64,000 nt of DNA, taken from the NCBI GenBank assembly GCA_037693485.1, contig CM075354.1, forward strand, positions 92,997,001 to 93,061,000, written 5' to 3'. The notes under the pieces are model-generated. The model worked only from the letters and a program-made list of their open reading frames with translations, searched no databases and was not told the DNA's origin. Shown here piece by piece: positions 32,825 through 45,357 of this stretch. Source of the stretch: Kitagawia praeruptora. Lineage: Eukaryota > Streptophyta > Magnoliopsida > Apiales > Apiaceae. Within the stretch, counting starts at the first letter, position 1. Each line of letters begins with the position of its first letter. The position numbers and the translations under genes were made by a program.

Positions 32825-33914
32825 TGTTGGTCCAGGAGTATTGGAGAAGGGGGGGTTGAATGCAATACTGATAAAATTCAATCTTTAAATCAATAACGAA
32901 AATAAAGATTATAGATTATCAGTAGATGTGCAAGCAATAAGTGAAACAAGATTTCTCACAAAATAACTGTTTTATTTATCTTGTGCGAAGTGTTGCTACA
33001 ACCTGGAGAGAGTGTTTCTCCAGCTTTGATATCTCAAGAGCTCACTACAACAGAAATCGACTCAGACAACACTTGTCACACAATGGTCACGAAAATCACC
33101 GTTGTCCCAAAAAATTACAACGGTGAACTGTTAGCTAACGAAAAAGCGGTGTGCCTTTAAGCTGCCGACAATGGTTACTCAAGGTTTTTAAAAACGTTGT
33201 CTAACTGGTGACCCTTTGGTCAGATGAGACAATGGCAGTTTAACGTGGTATTGTGTAACGTGTATTAACACAAGTGTTTTCAAATTAATTATAAACCGTT
33301 GAACATAATTTCGCGAAGACAATGGATTTTTCATATATGTTGTGCAATTGACACAACAGTTTTTAAGCACACGTTGTGTTAATACTTCGAGACAATGGTG
33401 TTCAAAAACCATTGTAATGTACACAACAATTTAAATAACAGTTTAAAATAGTTTTAGTAAAATAGGTTTACACAAGGGTCTACAAATAGTTGTCTGAATC
33501 AACAATCTTTAGAAAACATGTGACAACGGTGTTCAGGAAAACCCGTTGTGTAATGTTCTGAGAGTGTTAAAAAAAATTGGCTTAACAGAGAAGCAAACCA
33601 AATCTAACACTGTGTGAAACCAATCATGCAAATCCAACCTAAAATACCTAACATAAAAATACCAAGCACCTTAATTCATTTCCCAATACCATTCCATGCA
33701 TCAAAACAGTCAAAATAATCACACATAAAATACCAAACATAAAAATAACTTTAAATAATGAAATTGTAACTTAAATATATAAATAACTGCAACCCATGTG
33801 CAGTACGATCGAGTTCATCAAACCAAATTTAAAAAACAAGATATAAAAACACGAGTTCAAAAACCAAATTAACAAACTGATTATAACATAAATATTAGGA
33901 TAACTAGTTAGGAT

Positions 33915-35226
33915 TCATGGCCGCTGTCTCCAAATTCCTCCGGCTGATCTCTCCCCCGATTCTCCTGTTATACCACTGTTATAAGAAAACAGAAGAAGGT
34001 ATGAATTAGTCACAAGGGCAACTAAAGAACCTTCTTACACATGGACTAATGCACAATCAAGATTTATTTTTAACAAGCATCTTAATTAGTTGATATACCT
34101 TTGAAACTCTAATAATTTAAATAAGCAACATATAACTTACACATATAGATCGACTAGGCAAACAATGGTTCATATAAACACATGTAGTCACTCATACTCC
34201 TTTATGTAATCTAAACGGACACTATTATGTGTCTTAAGGATTCGGTTATCAACTAAGCATGTACTATTACATATTGCCTTCAAAATAAGACCAATTAATA
34301 TACACAACATCACAACCATCTTACTTTTCTTTCTTTTCTTTAAAATTCGATTGACATGACTCAAGTGCCTATTCCATCTATTTTTTCGCAAGGAATCCAA
34401 ATATGTAATCAGTTTTAAGATCCGAATTAAAACAAGCACTGACAAACTTGATTTCCAGAAGCAGTTTGTATATCTTTATATAACATATACACATACACAA
34501 ATTAAGCAGTTCGTATATCTTTATATAACATATTCAAACACTCTCCTACAATTCTGGTTCTATGCTTGGACATATTTGAACAAATTAAATTTATTGGTGA
34601 AACTCCTGATATGCTGATAGTAATAGAGAAAACTTGAGATTGAAATTATACCTACACTTGCAGCCAATGGTTGTAAGTCTGCACCATCATCATTGTCATC
34701 ATGATTGAAGTGTATCCATGGAGAGCCAAGTCCCATATCTTCATACCAAATCTCGAGAACCTTCCCAAATGGCTTCTTTGTAACATGTATGTCCTCCCTG
34801 GTCTCAGCCCCATTCTGAGCAAGGTAGATTGCCAATTGATTGGCAGGGGAAGGATGTAGTTCACTTCAACCTTCACATTCTTGTCACTCTTTCGTCTTTG
34901 GATCTGGTTTATCTCATACTTGCATTCTTCATCCCATTTTCCATAATAGGCCTGAAATGCAAACCAAATATCCGTTTCAAGAATAATCAACGGCTTCTTC
35001 TCCTCACACGCAAGCCTCAGCCCCACCATCATGGCAAAGCACATGATCCTCTTCTCAGATAACCCTGCCTGAGTACCTGTTAGCATCCTCACAATCTTTC
35101 CCTCATCATCTCTGATAATAGCCCCCACCCCAGTTTTGTTCCCATTGTGCAAGGGATTATCTGTGTAACAACCATGAACATTAAGTTTAACATAACCAGG
35201 CTTGCGAATAGTCCAATGACTTGCCA
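33915..35226 (-). pseudogene. RNase H-like (RVT_3 type) gene, frameshifted, inside CACTA unit
   Basis: On the minus strand ATG at 35224-35226 opens MASHWTIRKPGYVKLNVHGC, then GVGAIIRDDEGKIVR, a family resembling the plant RNase H-like superfamily that follows non-LTR polyproteins or stands alone. The frame shifts near 34845, at NYILP. The next frame continues LAIYLAQNGAETRED to FGKVLEIWYEDMGLG, which is the rest of the fold, so one base appears lost in a C-run. A donor at 34650-34651 and an acceptor before 33964 would add a short second exon ending in a stop at 33915-33917. The canonical first acidic residue is not obvious (NVHG where NVDG is usual), so catalysis is doubtful. Confidence 0.65.
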
Positions 35227-36659
35227 TCTCTCTAATATTTTCAAGTGTTTTGTGTGTGGTAAAGTATTGTGTGTAGCATGTGACTGATGAAAAATACATC
35301 TAATATATATTTATAATAGTAGGGAAATGAAAGGATATAGCTTATATGGAGAGACACATCTCCCATTAACATATTCATTTCCAAGGAGACTCTTCATTTT
35401 GTGTGTGCGAGTTAATTGTACCTGCACATATTAATTTGTAACACTAAACCAATTTGTAACACTATACCAATTTGTATACACCACAGAATTAAAAATACAA
35501 ATTCAAGTCAAAACTAGGCACTAGTACAGAACGGGCTATTAGCGTCGCACTTTTAGCGTCGGTTATATAGAGAACCGTGGCCTATACATACTATAAGTGT
35601 CGGTTGCTAGCTTAACCGACGCTTAATGTCATTTGTGTTGGACCTTTAGCGTCGGTCATGTAATAACCGACACCTAAAACTGACCCTTTAGCGTCGGTCT
35701 TTACTCAACCGACGCCTAAAACGGACCTTTAGCGTCGGTCATAAACAACCGATGCCTATAACTGAACCTTTAGCGTCGGTCTTTACTCAACCAACGCCTA
35801 AAACTACCCTTTAGCGTCGAAGTTTACTCAACCGACGCCTAAAATCGATCCTTTAGCGTCGGTCATAACAACCGACGCCTAAAATTGATCCTTTAGCGTT
35901 GGTCTTTACTCAACCGACGCCAAAAATGACCCTTTTGTACTTTATGTGTCGCCTTACATTTGACCAACGCTAAAAGTATTATAATTTTTTTAAAAAAGGT
36001 TAATTATATACAATTAATATTTTTATACAAATAATACGTTATTTTATATTATACCATTCAAATTAAAAAAATTAAATTGAATAATATTATTCAAATAAGA
36101 TTTATACAAATCAAACAACATTTTATAAAATGTTACATTTAAATATTTTCATTACACAAATAAATAATATGTATTCATTTCTACTTATATATCTTGAATC
36201 ATTATTCTAATGCCTTAGAAAAACGTGTATTATATTTATTTATTTATAATAAAATGTTAGATTTTTGTGTGTGATTATTATTGAATGAGAAAAATTTCAT
36301 TAACATCGTGATTAAATGTTTATATATTGGTCAGGATGTGTGATCGGTGGATTGTATATTTTTAATTTCATTTTCTGATTAAGTGTGCAAAATACATGTT
36401 TAATCGCATTGATGGAATTTATAAAATTATCGGAGTGGTTAAAATGATTTTATGAATTATTTTGCATTTTAGGGATTTATAATTGTAAAATTTATATTTA
36501 ATTCGTTTTTTGTCCTAAAAATATTTTAAAAGTTTGGGGAGATAGCTAATTTAATTTTCTACATTTTAAAAATGACATTGAGATTTTTATAAAATATTAC
36601 CTATTTATTTTCTATTTTACCAGGTGATTTTAAATTGTTTTTAATCAGAAATTGAATTG

Positions 36660-37530
36660 TGAAATTACAGAAATGCCCCTTATCTCTTTTAATCTGAAAA
36701 ACGCAGCTTCTTCACTCCTCATCTTCTCGAATATGTTTTTCTTTCGACTCACTAATTCTCTCTCTCGAACACACACTCTTTCCATCTCTTTCTCTCTCTC
36801 GTTCTTATTCTATGTATCAAATTAGCAATGTGAGTAATCGAATTAACAAGGTTTTGATTCTCCATATCACTATCTTGTTAATTTTAAATTCTGCAAATTC
36901 GTAAAAACTTAGGATTAAATTGATCGAATTAACAAGGTTTTGATTCTCCATATCACTATCTTGTTAATTTTGAATTCTGCAAATTCTTAAAAACTTACGA
37001 TTAAATTGGGGATTTTCAATTTCTTGAGTTAATTGTTAGTTTTTTATGCTGGTCACTGTACTACCAAAATAATCTCAACCATCGAATTTAATATTTTTTA
37101 AAACAGACTATCAAGATTTGATCATATAAAAAGAAAATTATAACCTAAAAAGTATATAATTAAAATTGAATTTTAAAAAAAATTATAATCAGATTTGGAT
37201 GATTTTACAACCCACGCGAAACTCATAAAATTATCATAATTTAACAATTATTATCGAAATGTAAATTAATAACATATAAATATAAAAAAATTAATATATA
37301 ACTAATATTCTAATAATACTAAATTAGTAAATTTGACTAATCCAGGGTTTTACATGGATGTAATGTAACCCAATTGGATTTCTAACCAGTTCTTCCTCTT
37401 AATCGACGACCCCCACCCGTCTCTCTATCACAACAAAGACTCACACAGTACTCTACTCTCTGTATCTCTCGCTCTCTCCACTTTCAATCTCTCTTTCTCT
37501 CCATACTGCTCTTCGACTAAATGATGTTCA
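36660..37530 (+). other. Captured gene leaders: two CT-rich 5'UTR-like stretches
   Basis: CT-rich runs at 36745-36800 and 37405-37505 resemble plant 5'UTRs. The first is followed by an 86-bp tandem duplication (36838-36923, 36924-37009) beginning ATCGAATTAACAAGG. No long ORF follows either one directly. Confidence 0.45.
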
Positions 37531-38264
37531 ATTAGGATTTCTTCGATTAGTTGGGGCTAATGCTTGTCTCCCGCATTCACTAACTACCTGCAATTAGGAT
37601 TTCATTGATTTACGCCTTTTTTAGTTTGGGGCTTCTTCAGTTTGGGGATTGTTGCGTTTAGGATTACATCTTGTCAAATTTTATGGTTAATGTTTGTTAA
37701 AGTTGGTTTAATTACTCTATTATTTCTAGGGCTAATTTGGATTTAGGACATTTGGGGCTAAATGTGATTCATATAGTTTCGATTTGGGGTTTACTGTGTG
37801 GTTTATGGCTAATGTTTTAATTATTCTACTAATTTTTTGTGTTGATGATTGTAGCTTGGGCTTTTTGGGGTCGATGTTGGTGAGGATGACGAGGAGATAT
37901 CAGGTTTTACTAGCTGTTCTTTATAGATTTACTATATAAATTCATTGAAAGTATCTTCTAGTAATTGATGTTGTACTATGTAATCTTCTCTCCTAAATGC
38001 AGCAATGATCTTCTCAAGTGCTCTATTTTAATATAATAATTTGTTTCTAGCAGCTGAATGTTTGGCAAGTCAAGTAACAGTCTAATAAATATTATCTGGT
38101 CATTCAGTTAGATTGGCAGCTAAGATTTATTACTGTCTCTAATGGTCACGCTAGATGCAAGTTACTTTCATTTGAGAAGCTTGTTTTTTTTTTTTTGCTA
38201 CTATAATAGTTTATTGAGTTATTTTTAGCACTGGTTTTAGTTACATTATTTTACTGTAATGCAG

Positions 38265-38327
38265 GCATGTCCAATATGTGAAACAATGGTGGGGATGGAT
38301 CTCGTTGGCCACATCACCATGGAACAT
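38265..38327 (+). pseudogene. Captured exon of a Di19-like zinc-finger gene
   Basis: After the acceptor CTGTAATGCAG the reading is ACPICETMVGMDLVGHITME, then H and a donor GTCAGT. The Cys-x2-Cys...His pattern and the VGxDxVxHIT phrase match the second zinc-binding motif of drought-induced Di19 proteins. The usual HGNxFK continuation is not recovered cleanly, although an exon at about 38572 starts LHGNHG. The rest of the gene is absent. Confidence 0.6.
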
Positions 38328-39371
38328 GTCAGTCTTTTAAAGATATCCTTTTCATAAATTGGTTTATTTAAATATTTGTCTTGAGATATACTCTTGCTGC
38401 ATTACGTAATATATCCATGTATATTTATTGTTGTCTTGTTAAAATAGGCACTAAAGTAAGCCAAACCTATTTCCATTTTTATCTTCTCGAATATAGTCTT
38501 TTGGCTTAGTGTATAGAAAATGATATGGTCTAAGAAATTTATTGATTTATTTCATCCATCTAAATTCTGCAGCTTCATGGAAATCATGGACTTTTGGCAG
38601 ACCGTAAACCTGGGAGAGCATTTCGTAAGTCAGTTACTTCGGCCTGATCAATAGGATATTATCAAAGCATCAGGATGCTTTTTCGGAACTTAATACTCTG
38701 TTATCAGAATGAAGAAAGGTCAAGATTTTGATGCTGCAACATCAACACCTTGTGTATGACAGTGACCTCTGATTTTATCAAACACAACCATGATAGAATT
38801 TTGGTTCTGTACAGACCACTTGTGCTTACTTTGCATGTGTTTGAAAATTTCCAGAACTTGGTGTTATTGCCAAAGATAACCTATTAAAGATATCTTGAGA
38901 CTTTGATGTCACACATTAGAAGACTTGTCGGCCCATATCACCTTAACAAAGTTTTTGGTTCTCACTTGTGTTTAATTACTCATATAGATCTCATTTCTTT
39001 AGATGTCAATATCTTTCACTCCTTGCTCGGTTATACTTTTTGTCGACTGGTTAAAACATCCACGTCTAGAGGTACAACTTGTAGAAACTTATATTTAGGT
39101 CAACAATGCTAATCTTTATTCCTTAATCCTGATGTACTTGGCCCATCTTTTCATTCTACATTGTTTTGCGATTCTGGTTAGAAGTACTTCTCTTCATATA
39201 TAACTGTTCAAGGATGATTTTTATATCTCTCACATCTAAATAAACTACTTTCTTTGCATTGATTTTGATTTTTCGGGTGTCCTCATTTACCAATAATATG
39301 CTGCTATTTCCAGAAAATGTTTAAAAATAACTTAACTTTGCTTGGTCATGTTTCATGTTATATACCTGCAG

Positions 39372-39500
39372 CACAAGAATAGTCAAGTCAACTTTCAGCT
39401 GTGGAGAGAATCTCAAGCTTATGGAGACATGCAGCTTATGCCTTTTGTTGATTACTATAGTATGATCAGTTTGAAAACGATTGCAATATGCACTATGGGG
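39372..39500 (+). pseudogene. Captured exon of a GT31-type beta-1,3-galactosyltransferase
   Basis: 43 codons between acceptor ACCTGCAG and donor GTACGT read LWRESQAYGDMQLMPFVDYY and SMISLKTIAICTMG. This is the segment just ahead of the DDD motif in plant hydroxyproline O-galactosyltransferases (GALT family). The DDD-containing exon is not present. It is an isolated fragment in the same orientation as the Di19-like exon. Confidence 0.65.
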
Positions 39501-41526
39501 GTACGTAGTTGAGAAAAATGCGTATCTTTACCTTTACCAAAACTATTGTTATACGTATAGCTCAGAAAGCAGCATATCTGTCATTATAAACGCTATTACA
39601 TTAAGATTTACTTTCTACTTATATAATCTGTAAATTGGTTATGGACAACAAACTCTTACCTAATGTTAATCATACTAGAACCCTCCCATCTGCATGAAAT
39701 TGTACTCTTAATTGCAAAACAGGCTGATGAACATCCAGTAGAATTGATTGATGGCTTGCGATAAAATGGATTAAGTAATGGCATTATGGCAGAATTCATT
39801 ATAGAGAGGTTAAGTTAAAATGAAATTCTGAAATAGATAGAACTTAAATAAAGAAGGCGATTTTGTCTTGGGGCTTGCAGATCTACTGCCTGGAGCTATA
39901 ACTAAGTTGTGCAAGTAAATTAGGTAATATTATCCTGTTCCAACAAACCAAAGAAACCAGAATCAAATAAAAATGAATGGTTATTGAAAAATGTGAAATA
40001 GTGAAAGGTTATCTTTAAAGGTACAACTTGTAGAAACTTATATTTACTTTTTGTCGACTTTGCTACTCTGTCTTGATTTCCGGTGTCCTGAGTAATATTC
40101 TCTTCTTGATGTTTCAAAAGCTCTGGTAGAGTGGTTGTGGTTAAGACATCTACATCCGGAATTGCTATACATCTGGTATGTAACCGTTACTCATGAGCAA
40201 AGCTCTGCATTCTTTCTATTGTGTGTTTTAACATGGAAATTTATTGCTTGCTGCTGATACTTGAGGAACTGGGGTGTAGAATGAAATGGACTTTTTACCA
40301 ATCAAACCATGATCACCTGCAAAGGCAGTGTTTGCATTTGTAATGAATGGTGTTTGTCTTTGTCCTTTCTAAAAAAAATAATTGTCATTTCTTAGTGGCT
40401 GTTATTTTGTCTTTAGTAAGAGGATTCTAGAGTGCCAGGTGTACTAAGAAGAGAGACGGATGTTCTCTATAAAGCTGTACATCTCTCAGCATCTTTAATC
40501 AAGACAAAATGAATGAATATTGAGCTAGTTTTATTGCATTGTACTGTCATTACTGCCAAGAACTAAGGGTGGAGCTGTAATTCCTTGTAATATATATTAT
40601 ATTAATAAGATCTCATTGGTTTCTATAAATTTTGTATTGTTTCATATAGCTTGTATTATAGAACGGGTATTAGAATTGCAGTTTTTATTTTTTTATAAAA
40701 AAAATTGACTTTTAGCGTCGGTTGTTTCATTGACCGACGCCTTTGACATGTCTTTTAGCGTCGGTTGTTTAAACAAACGACGCTTTTGACATGGCTTTTA
40801 GCGTCGGTTATTTCAATGACCGACGCCTTTGACATTACTTTTAGCGTCGGTTGTTTCAGTGACCGACGCCTATAACACACATTCAGCGTCGGTTGTTTAA
40901 ATGACCGATGCCTATAACAGACTTTTAGCGTCGGTTATTTAATTGACCGATGCCTATAACAGACTTTTAGCGTTGCCATTTTGACCGACACTATAGGCCT
41001 ATACCTATAGTGTCGCCTTCATTTACTACGCCCAATAACCGACGCTTAATGGCTATTTTGACCGACGCTAAAAGCCTATTCTGTACTAGTGAGGGTACAT
41101 GTATCAAAAAATACAACCTATAATATGACTACAATTAATTGATTCTGCCAAAGGGTAATTATACAATGTAATTACTTCACTTTTGACATGACAATCAAGT
41201 AATAAAGACTTATGAGCTCACCAATTTTTGACATGAAAGGACCATGTATACTGCTGCTTCGTTCTCCAGCCCAATTAATCTCCAATTAATTCAAGCGAAC
41301 GACAACAAAATCTCCAATTATTGTTCGTCCCCAGCCCAGACTTCGTCAAGATAAATCGAGCCATTGCGGATTACCAAGAAGAAGTCTAAGATGAAAGACG
41401 ACGACCATTGCGCAAAGATGAAGTGAGAGAGAAAGAGAGAGAGAGAGAGAGAGGAATGAATTAGGGATTGGATCGATTTGGGGGTCAAAGGGGTATGTGA
41501 AGGGGGGAAATAAATGAATTAATATT

Positions 41527-41558
<32 letters not shown>

Positions 41559-41654
41559 ATTATAAATCGAAATATTTATAAGAATATTTTATTAGTTTAT
41601 AAGTTTATAGTATTGTCGTGAAATTAATTTATAAGTTTATAAGTTTATAGTATT

Positions 41655-42957
41655 GTCAAGAAACACTATTTAGGGGTTATGGTCAACGAACTAGTTGACC
41701 GGGAAATTAACGAACCAAATGAATTTTTTTTCCCGAAATTCTGCCAATAGTATTAAAAAGGATGGGTCTTGACATCCGTGGGGTCGTATTGTCGAGAAAT
41801 ATTTTTTAAAAAATCAAAACGTGAAATCCTGACGAAACACTATTTAGGGGTTATGGTCAACGAACTAGTTGACCGGGAAATTAACGAACCAAATGAATTT
41901 TTTTCCCAAAATTCTGCCAATAGTATTAAAAAGGATGGGTCTTGACATCCGTGGGGTCGTATTGTCGAGAAATATTTTTTTAAAAATTGAAACGCGAAAT
42001 CTTGACGAAACACTATTTAGGGGTTATGGTCAACGAACTAGTTGACCGGGAAATTAACGAACCAAATGAATTTTTTTCCCCAAAATTCTGCCAATAGTAT
42101 TAAAAAGGATGGGTCTTGACATCCGTGGAGTTGTATTGTCAAGAAATATTTTTTAAAAAATCGAAACGCGAAATCCTAAAGAAACACTGTTTAGGGGTTA
42201 TGGTCAACGAACTAGTTGACCGGGAAATTAACGAACCAAATGAATTTTTCTTCCCAAAATTCTGCCAATAGTATTAACAAGGATGGGTTTTGACATCCGT
42301 GGGGTCGTATTGTCGAGAAATATTTTTTAAAAAATCGAAACGCGAAATTCTGACGAAACACTATTTAGGGGTTATGGTCAACGAACTAGTTGACCGGGAA
42401 ATTAACGAACCAATTGAATTTTTTTTCCCCAAAATTCTGCCAATAGTATTAAAAAGGATGGGTCTTGACATCCGTGGGGTCGTATTGTCGATAAATATTT
42501 TTTAAAAAATTGAAACGCGAAATCCTGACGAAACACTATTTAGGGGTTATGGTCAACGAACTAGTTGACCGGGAAATTAACGAACCAAATGAAATTTTTT
42601 TTCCCGAAATTCTGCCAATAGTATTAAAAAGGATGGGTCTTGACATCCGTGGGGTCGTATAGTCGAGAAATATTTTTTAAAAAATCGAAACGCGAAATCC
42701 TGACGAAACACTATTTAGGGGTTATGGTCAACGAACTAGTTGACCGGGAAATTAACGAACCAAATGAATTTCTTTTTCCCGAAATTCTGCCAATAGTATT
42801 AAAAAGGATGGGTCTTGACATTCGTGGGGTCGTATTGTCGAGAAATATTTTTTAAAAAATCGAAACGCGAAATCCTTACGAAACACTATTTAGGGGTTAT
42901 GGTTAACGAACTAGTTGACCGGGAAATTAATGAACCAAATGAATTTTTTTTATTTCC
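41655..42957 (+). repeat. Tandem array, about 174-bp unit, 7-8 copies
   Basis: TAGGGGTTATGGTCAACGAA recurs (the 42891 copy reads GGTTAACGAA) at 41671, 41845, 42018, 42192, 42366, 42541, 42716 and 42891, giving periods of 173-175. Units are nearly identical and include the inverted pair GTCAAC...GTTGAC. Short open frames across neighbouring units are by-products of the repetition. It lies inside the outer CACTA-like unit. Confidence 0.95.
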
Positions 42958-45025
42958 GAAATATTAACGTTGATAATATTGTTACTAACATTTATTCGAT
43001 TTAAGTTCGAATAAAATTCAATTCGAATGAAATATTTAACTTCCCTCTAGTAGAACTTCATTTTGGCCACCTGAATATTTCATTTCCCTCCATTGTCTAC
43101 TTTTCGTTTCCCCCTTTTTTTTCACTTCCCCCTTAAATTTGAGTTTCATTTTTCACTTCCCTCTCCTCTCCACTCCATCAAAACACACAGACCTCTCACT
43201 TAAATTCATATATATCGAGTATGGAGTTCTCTCCTCCCACTTGGTTAGGGTTTTTTCATTGTCCCCTTCTTCCCAGTTTCCTATTCAAGACCTCTCCACC
43301 TTCAATTTCAAGGTCTCTCTCTCTCTCCCTCTCCCTCTCTCTCTCTCTCTCTCGCTCCCTCTCCCTCTCTATATGCGTGTGTGTGATTTGGATTTGTTTG
43401 ATTTTGTTTGTCTGATTAAAGGCGTTGATGAATTTCAATTTGGGGATGGATATGATGTATTTTCAATTTTATATGTATATGCTCTGTTTTCTTTGCTACG
43501 AAAAAGCCAATTAACTGAGATATGTATCTAAACTTGGTTTATGCCTCTGTTTTGCACATTGTATTTCTACCTCTGTTTTGCACTTGGTTTATGCTATGAA
43601 ACTTGGTTTTCAGGAAAATTGGTTTGTGCTTCTATTTGGGTAGCTATTTTGTAAAGGTTTATAGCAAACTCTTGTGCTCATTAGGTTTGTCCTCTTGTAG
43701 TCAACATAATGGAAATCCTCGAAGATTACTTTAGCCATGGTAAAATCATCATCTGTTTGACTTTCGACTTCACATCAGGTACAATAGATGATGGTTTTAC
43801 CACAGCAAAAATAATCCTTCGATTGGAACAAAGGATTACTTGCTACGCGGAACATCTGGTACAGAAGACATGAGTTGGAGGTTTTATCTAAATGCATTCC
43901 TAACTAGCTTATCCATCTGTTATGAAGTTGTAAAATGTATTCTTGTGAACTTTTTGTAACGTTTCCCCATCTTACAGGCCCTTGTCAAAGATTGCGAGAT
44001 TCAATGTCTTCAAAGTAATCCCAGCAGAGATTCAATTTGAGGATGTTTAAGAATGGTGTAAATAATGGTGTATAGGCTGGGGTCAGTGGAAGTGTTGTAA
44101 TTGAAAAGGTAACTTTAATTTCTACATGTCTGTGTAGTGTAATGTGCCTAATGATTGACCCTACGAAACTTAGTTTCTCTTGTTTAGCTTCCTTGTGATG
44201 TTTCAATGGGAAAATAGGTTTAAGGCATACAATATATCATGGGAGGTCTGATGTGTCTGCACCTACAAATATCATGTCTAAACAGTGTCCTGGGTTTTAA
44301 ATTATAGATTCTAGTCATCTTGTATGACCAACAATTATTTACTACTGGTTCATTGTTCATTTTCTAGCTCAACTGTCCAGATTCTAATATTGATAACTTT
44401 TTTTCTTGTGTTTCATTGATATGAAAGATGCATGTCTCAATGAGGAGGATCGTGTGGAAGCAATTTAGACAGCAACCGGCTGGAGAAAAGAAGGATTGTC
44501 TTTGCTTCATTGAAGTGATTTGCCACAAGGACGACAGTAGCAAAGAGTTGCTTGAATGGGGATCTCGGGTCTCTGCTGCTAACAGCTCATGAACAATGGA
44601 AACTTTGACTGGGGATATCAAGTGGATGCTTAAGGATCAGCTTAAGGATCAAGTAGATGCTTAAAGATCAGCTTGGAATTGATAATGAAAACTTTCATTA
44701 CATGGTAGAGTGAGGTGTTATGGTCATCAAATTATCAATGTATGTTGTAGGTTTCCAGATTTTGTTTGGTATAGGCTTAGTTATAGTAGTCACTTTGGCT
44801 TTGCTCATTGATGTAAGAATGGTGTAAAAATAATGGATTCTTTTGTTAATGATATAGGAGTATTCATTTTTGTTTATTTTGGTGCATAAATGTAATAAAA
44901 AAATGCTAGTAGAGCTGTATAAAATAATGCTAGTAAAGCTGTATAGCAAGATCTTTCTCAGTCAGAAACCGTTGTTAATTTGCATTGGCACAACACCAGT
45001 GAAATAACAAACCGTTGTTCAAACC
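42958..45025 (+). other. Gene-leader-like and unassigned sequence within CACTA unit
   Basis: Positions 43060-43380 resemble a 5'UTR (pyrimidine-rich, (CT)n at 43315-43370, ATGs). Later stretches show intron/exon-like texture (TTTTCAG at 43608, CTTACAG at 43972). The segment 44430-44470 reads DACLNEEDRVEAI before a stop. I do not recognise the source gene. Confidence 0.35.
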
Positions 45026-45357
45026 GACTACAGCAGAACCAAGTCAGACAACACTTTTCAACCGTTGTCTATTGAGCCGCCGTCTTTGATACTATCAAAT
45101 ACCAGTTATACACCGTTGTATAGACACTACTAGTACAACGGTTTAGAAACAGGTCTGTCAAATTTTTTTAACGGGAGAATTCCGTTGTGTCAAGTACCTC
45201 ATACAAAGGTTTTATTCCCTGTTGTGTGGCAGCATCTATACACCAGTGGAAAACCAGTGTGTGACAGCACCAAAGACGGAGGCTCAATAGTCAACCGAAA
45301 ACTTCTCTTTCAGACAACGGTTGAAAAGCAGTCTCTGAAGCTGTTTTTCTTGTAGTG
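45026..45357. repeat. 332-bp foldback at the right end of the CACTA-like unit
   Basis: The left arm GACTACAGCAGAACCAAGTC...CTTTTCAACCGTTGTC...TATTGAGCCGCCGTCTTTG is the inverse of the right arm down to GTAGTG. It has the form of a CACTA-derived MITE whose left CACTAC has become GACTAC. Confidence 0.6.

Larger units (their letters stand above)
35519..41091. mobile_element. Complete CACTA element carrying host exon fragments (Pack-CACTA)
   Basis: Left end CACTAGTACAGAACGGGC and right end GCCTATTCTGTACTAGTG are inverse, with a 3-bp duplication AGG on both sides (35516-35518, 41092-41094). Subterminal blocks at 35540-35960 and 40705-41080 repeat TTTAGCGTCGGT and ACCGACGCCTAAAA, each pair able to form a hairpin. 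The 5573-bp element has no transposase. Between the blocks are spliced-gene-like fragments: CT-rich leaders, a Di19-like exon, a galactosyltransferase-like exon and intron-like spacers, all on the plus strand. Confidence 0.9.
33043..45357. mobile_element. CACTA-like unit, about 12.3 kb, non-autonomous
   Basis: The left end CACTACAACAGAAATCG is followed by 500 bp of subterminal words (ACAATGGT, CCGTTGT, ACAACGGTG in both orientations). The right end CTGTTTTTCTTGTAGTG is preceded by similar words (AACCGTTGTC, ACAACGGTTT). No transposase-like ORF is visible. Inside are an RNase H-like gene, a second CACTA element (35519-41091), a 174-bp tandem array and host-like leader sequences. Flanking trinucleotides (GCT, ATA) do not match, so the ends may have been altered or belong to two related copies. 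Confidence 0.55.

Noticed and set aside
33000..33130. Short plus-strand frame at the CACTA left end
   Set aside because: Spans the junction of two mobile elements, so it is a chance frame.
34188..34445. 85-codon frame downstream of the RNase H-like exon
   Set aside because: Falls in the predicted intron and has no recognisable domain.
35540..41080. Regularly spaced TTTAGCGTCGGT repeats, CRISPR-like at first sight
   Set aside because: Inverted and direct copies at both ends of a CACTA element are subterminal transposase-binding repeats, and the genome is plant nuclear.
42290..42855. Two nearly identical 71-codon frames
   Set aside because: They are consecutive units of the 174-bp tandem array, so the similarity is due to repetition and not coding.
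43139..43531. 130-codon open frame rich in Leu, Ser and Pro
   Set aside because: It is generated by the (CT)n leader. The alternative frames of the same stretch are equally open, and there is no domain.
44364..44621. 85-codon minus-strand frame
   Set aside because: No domain or splice context. The plus strand looks more like captured exon sequence.
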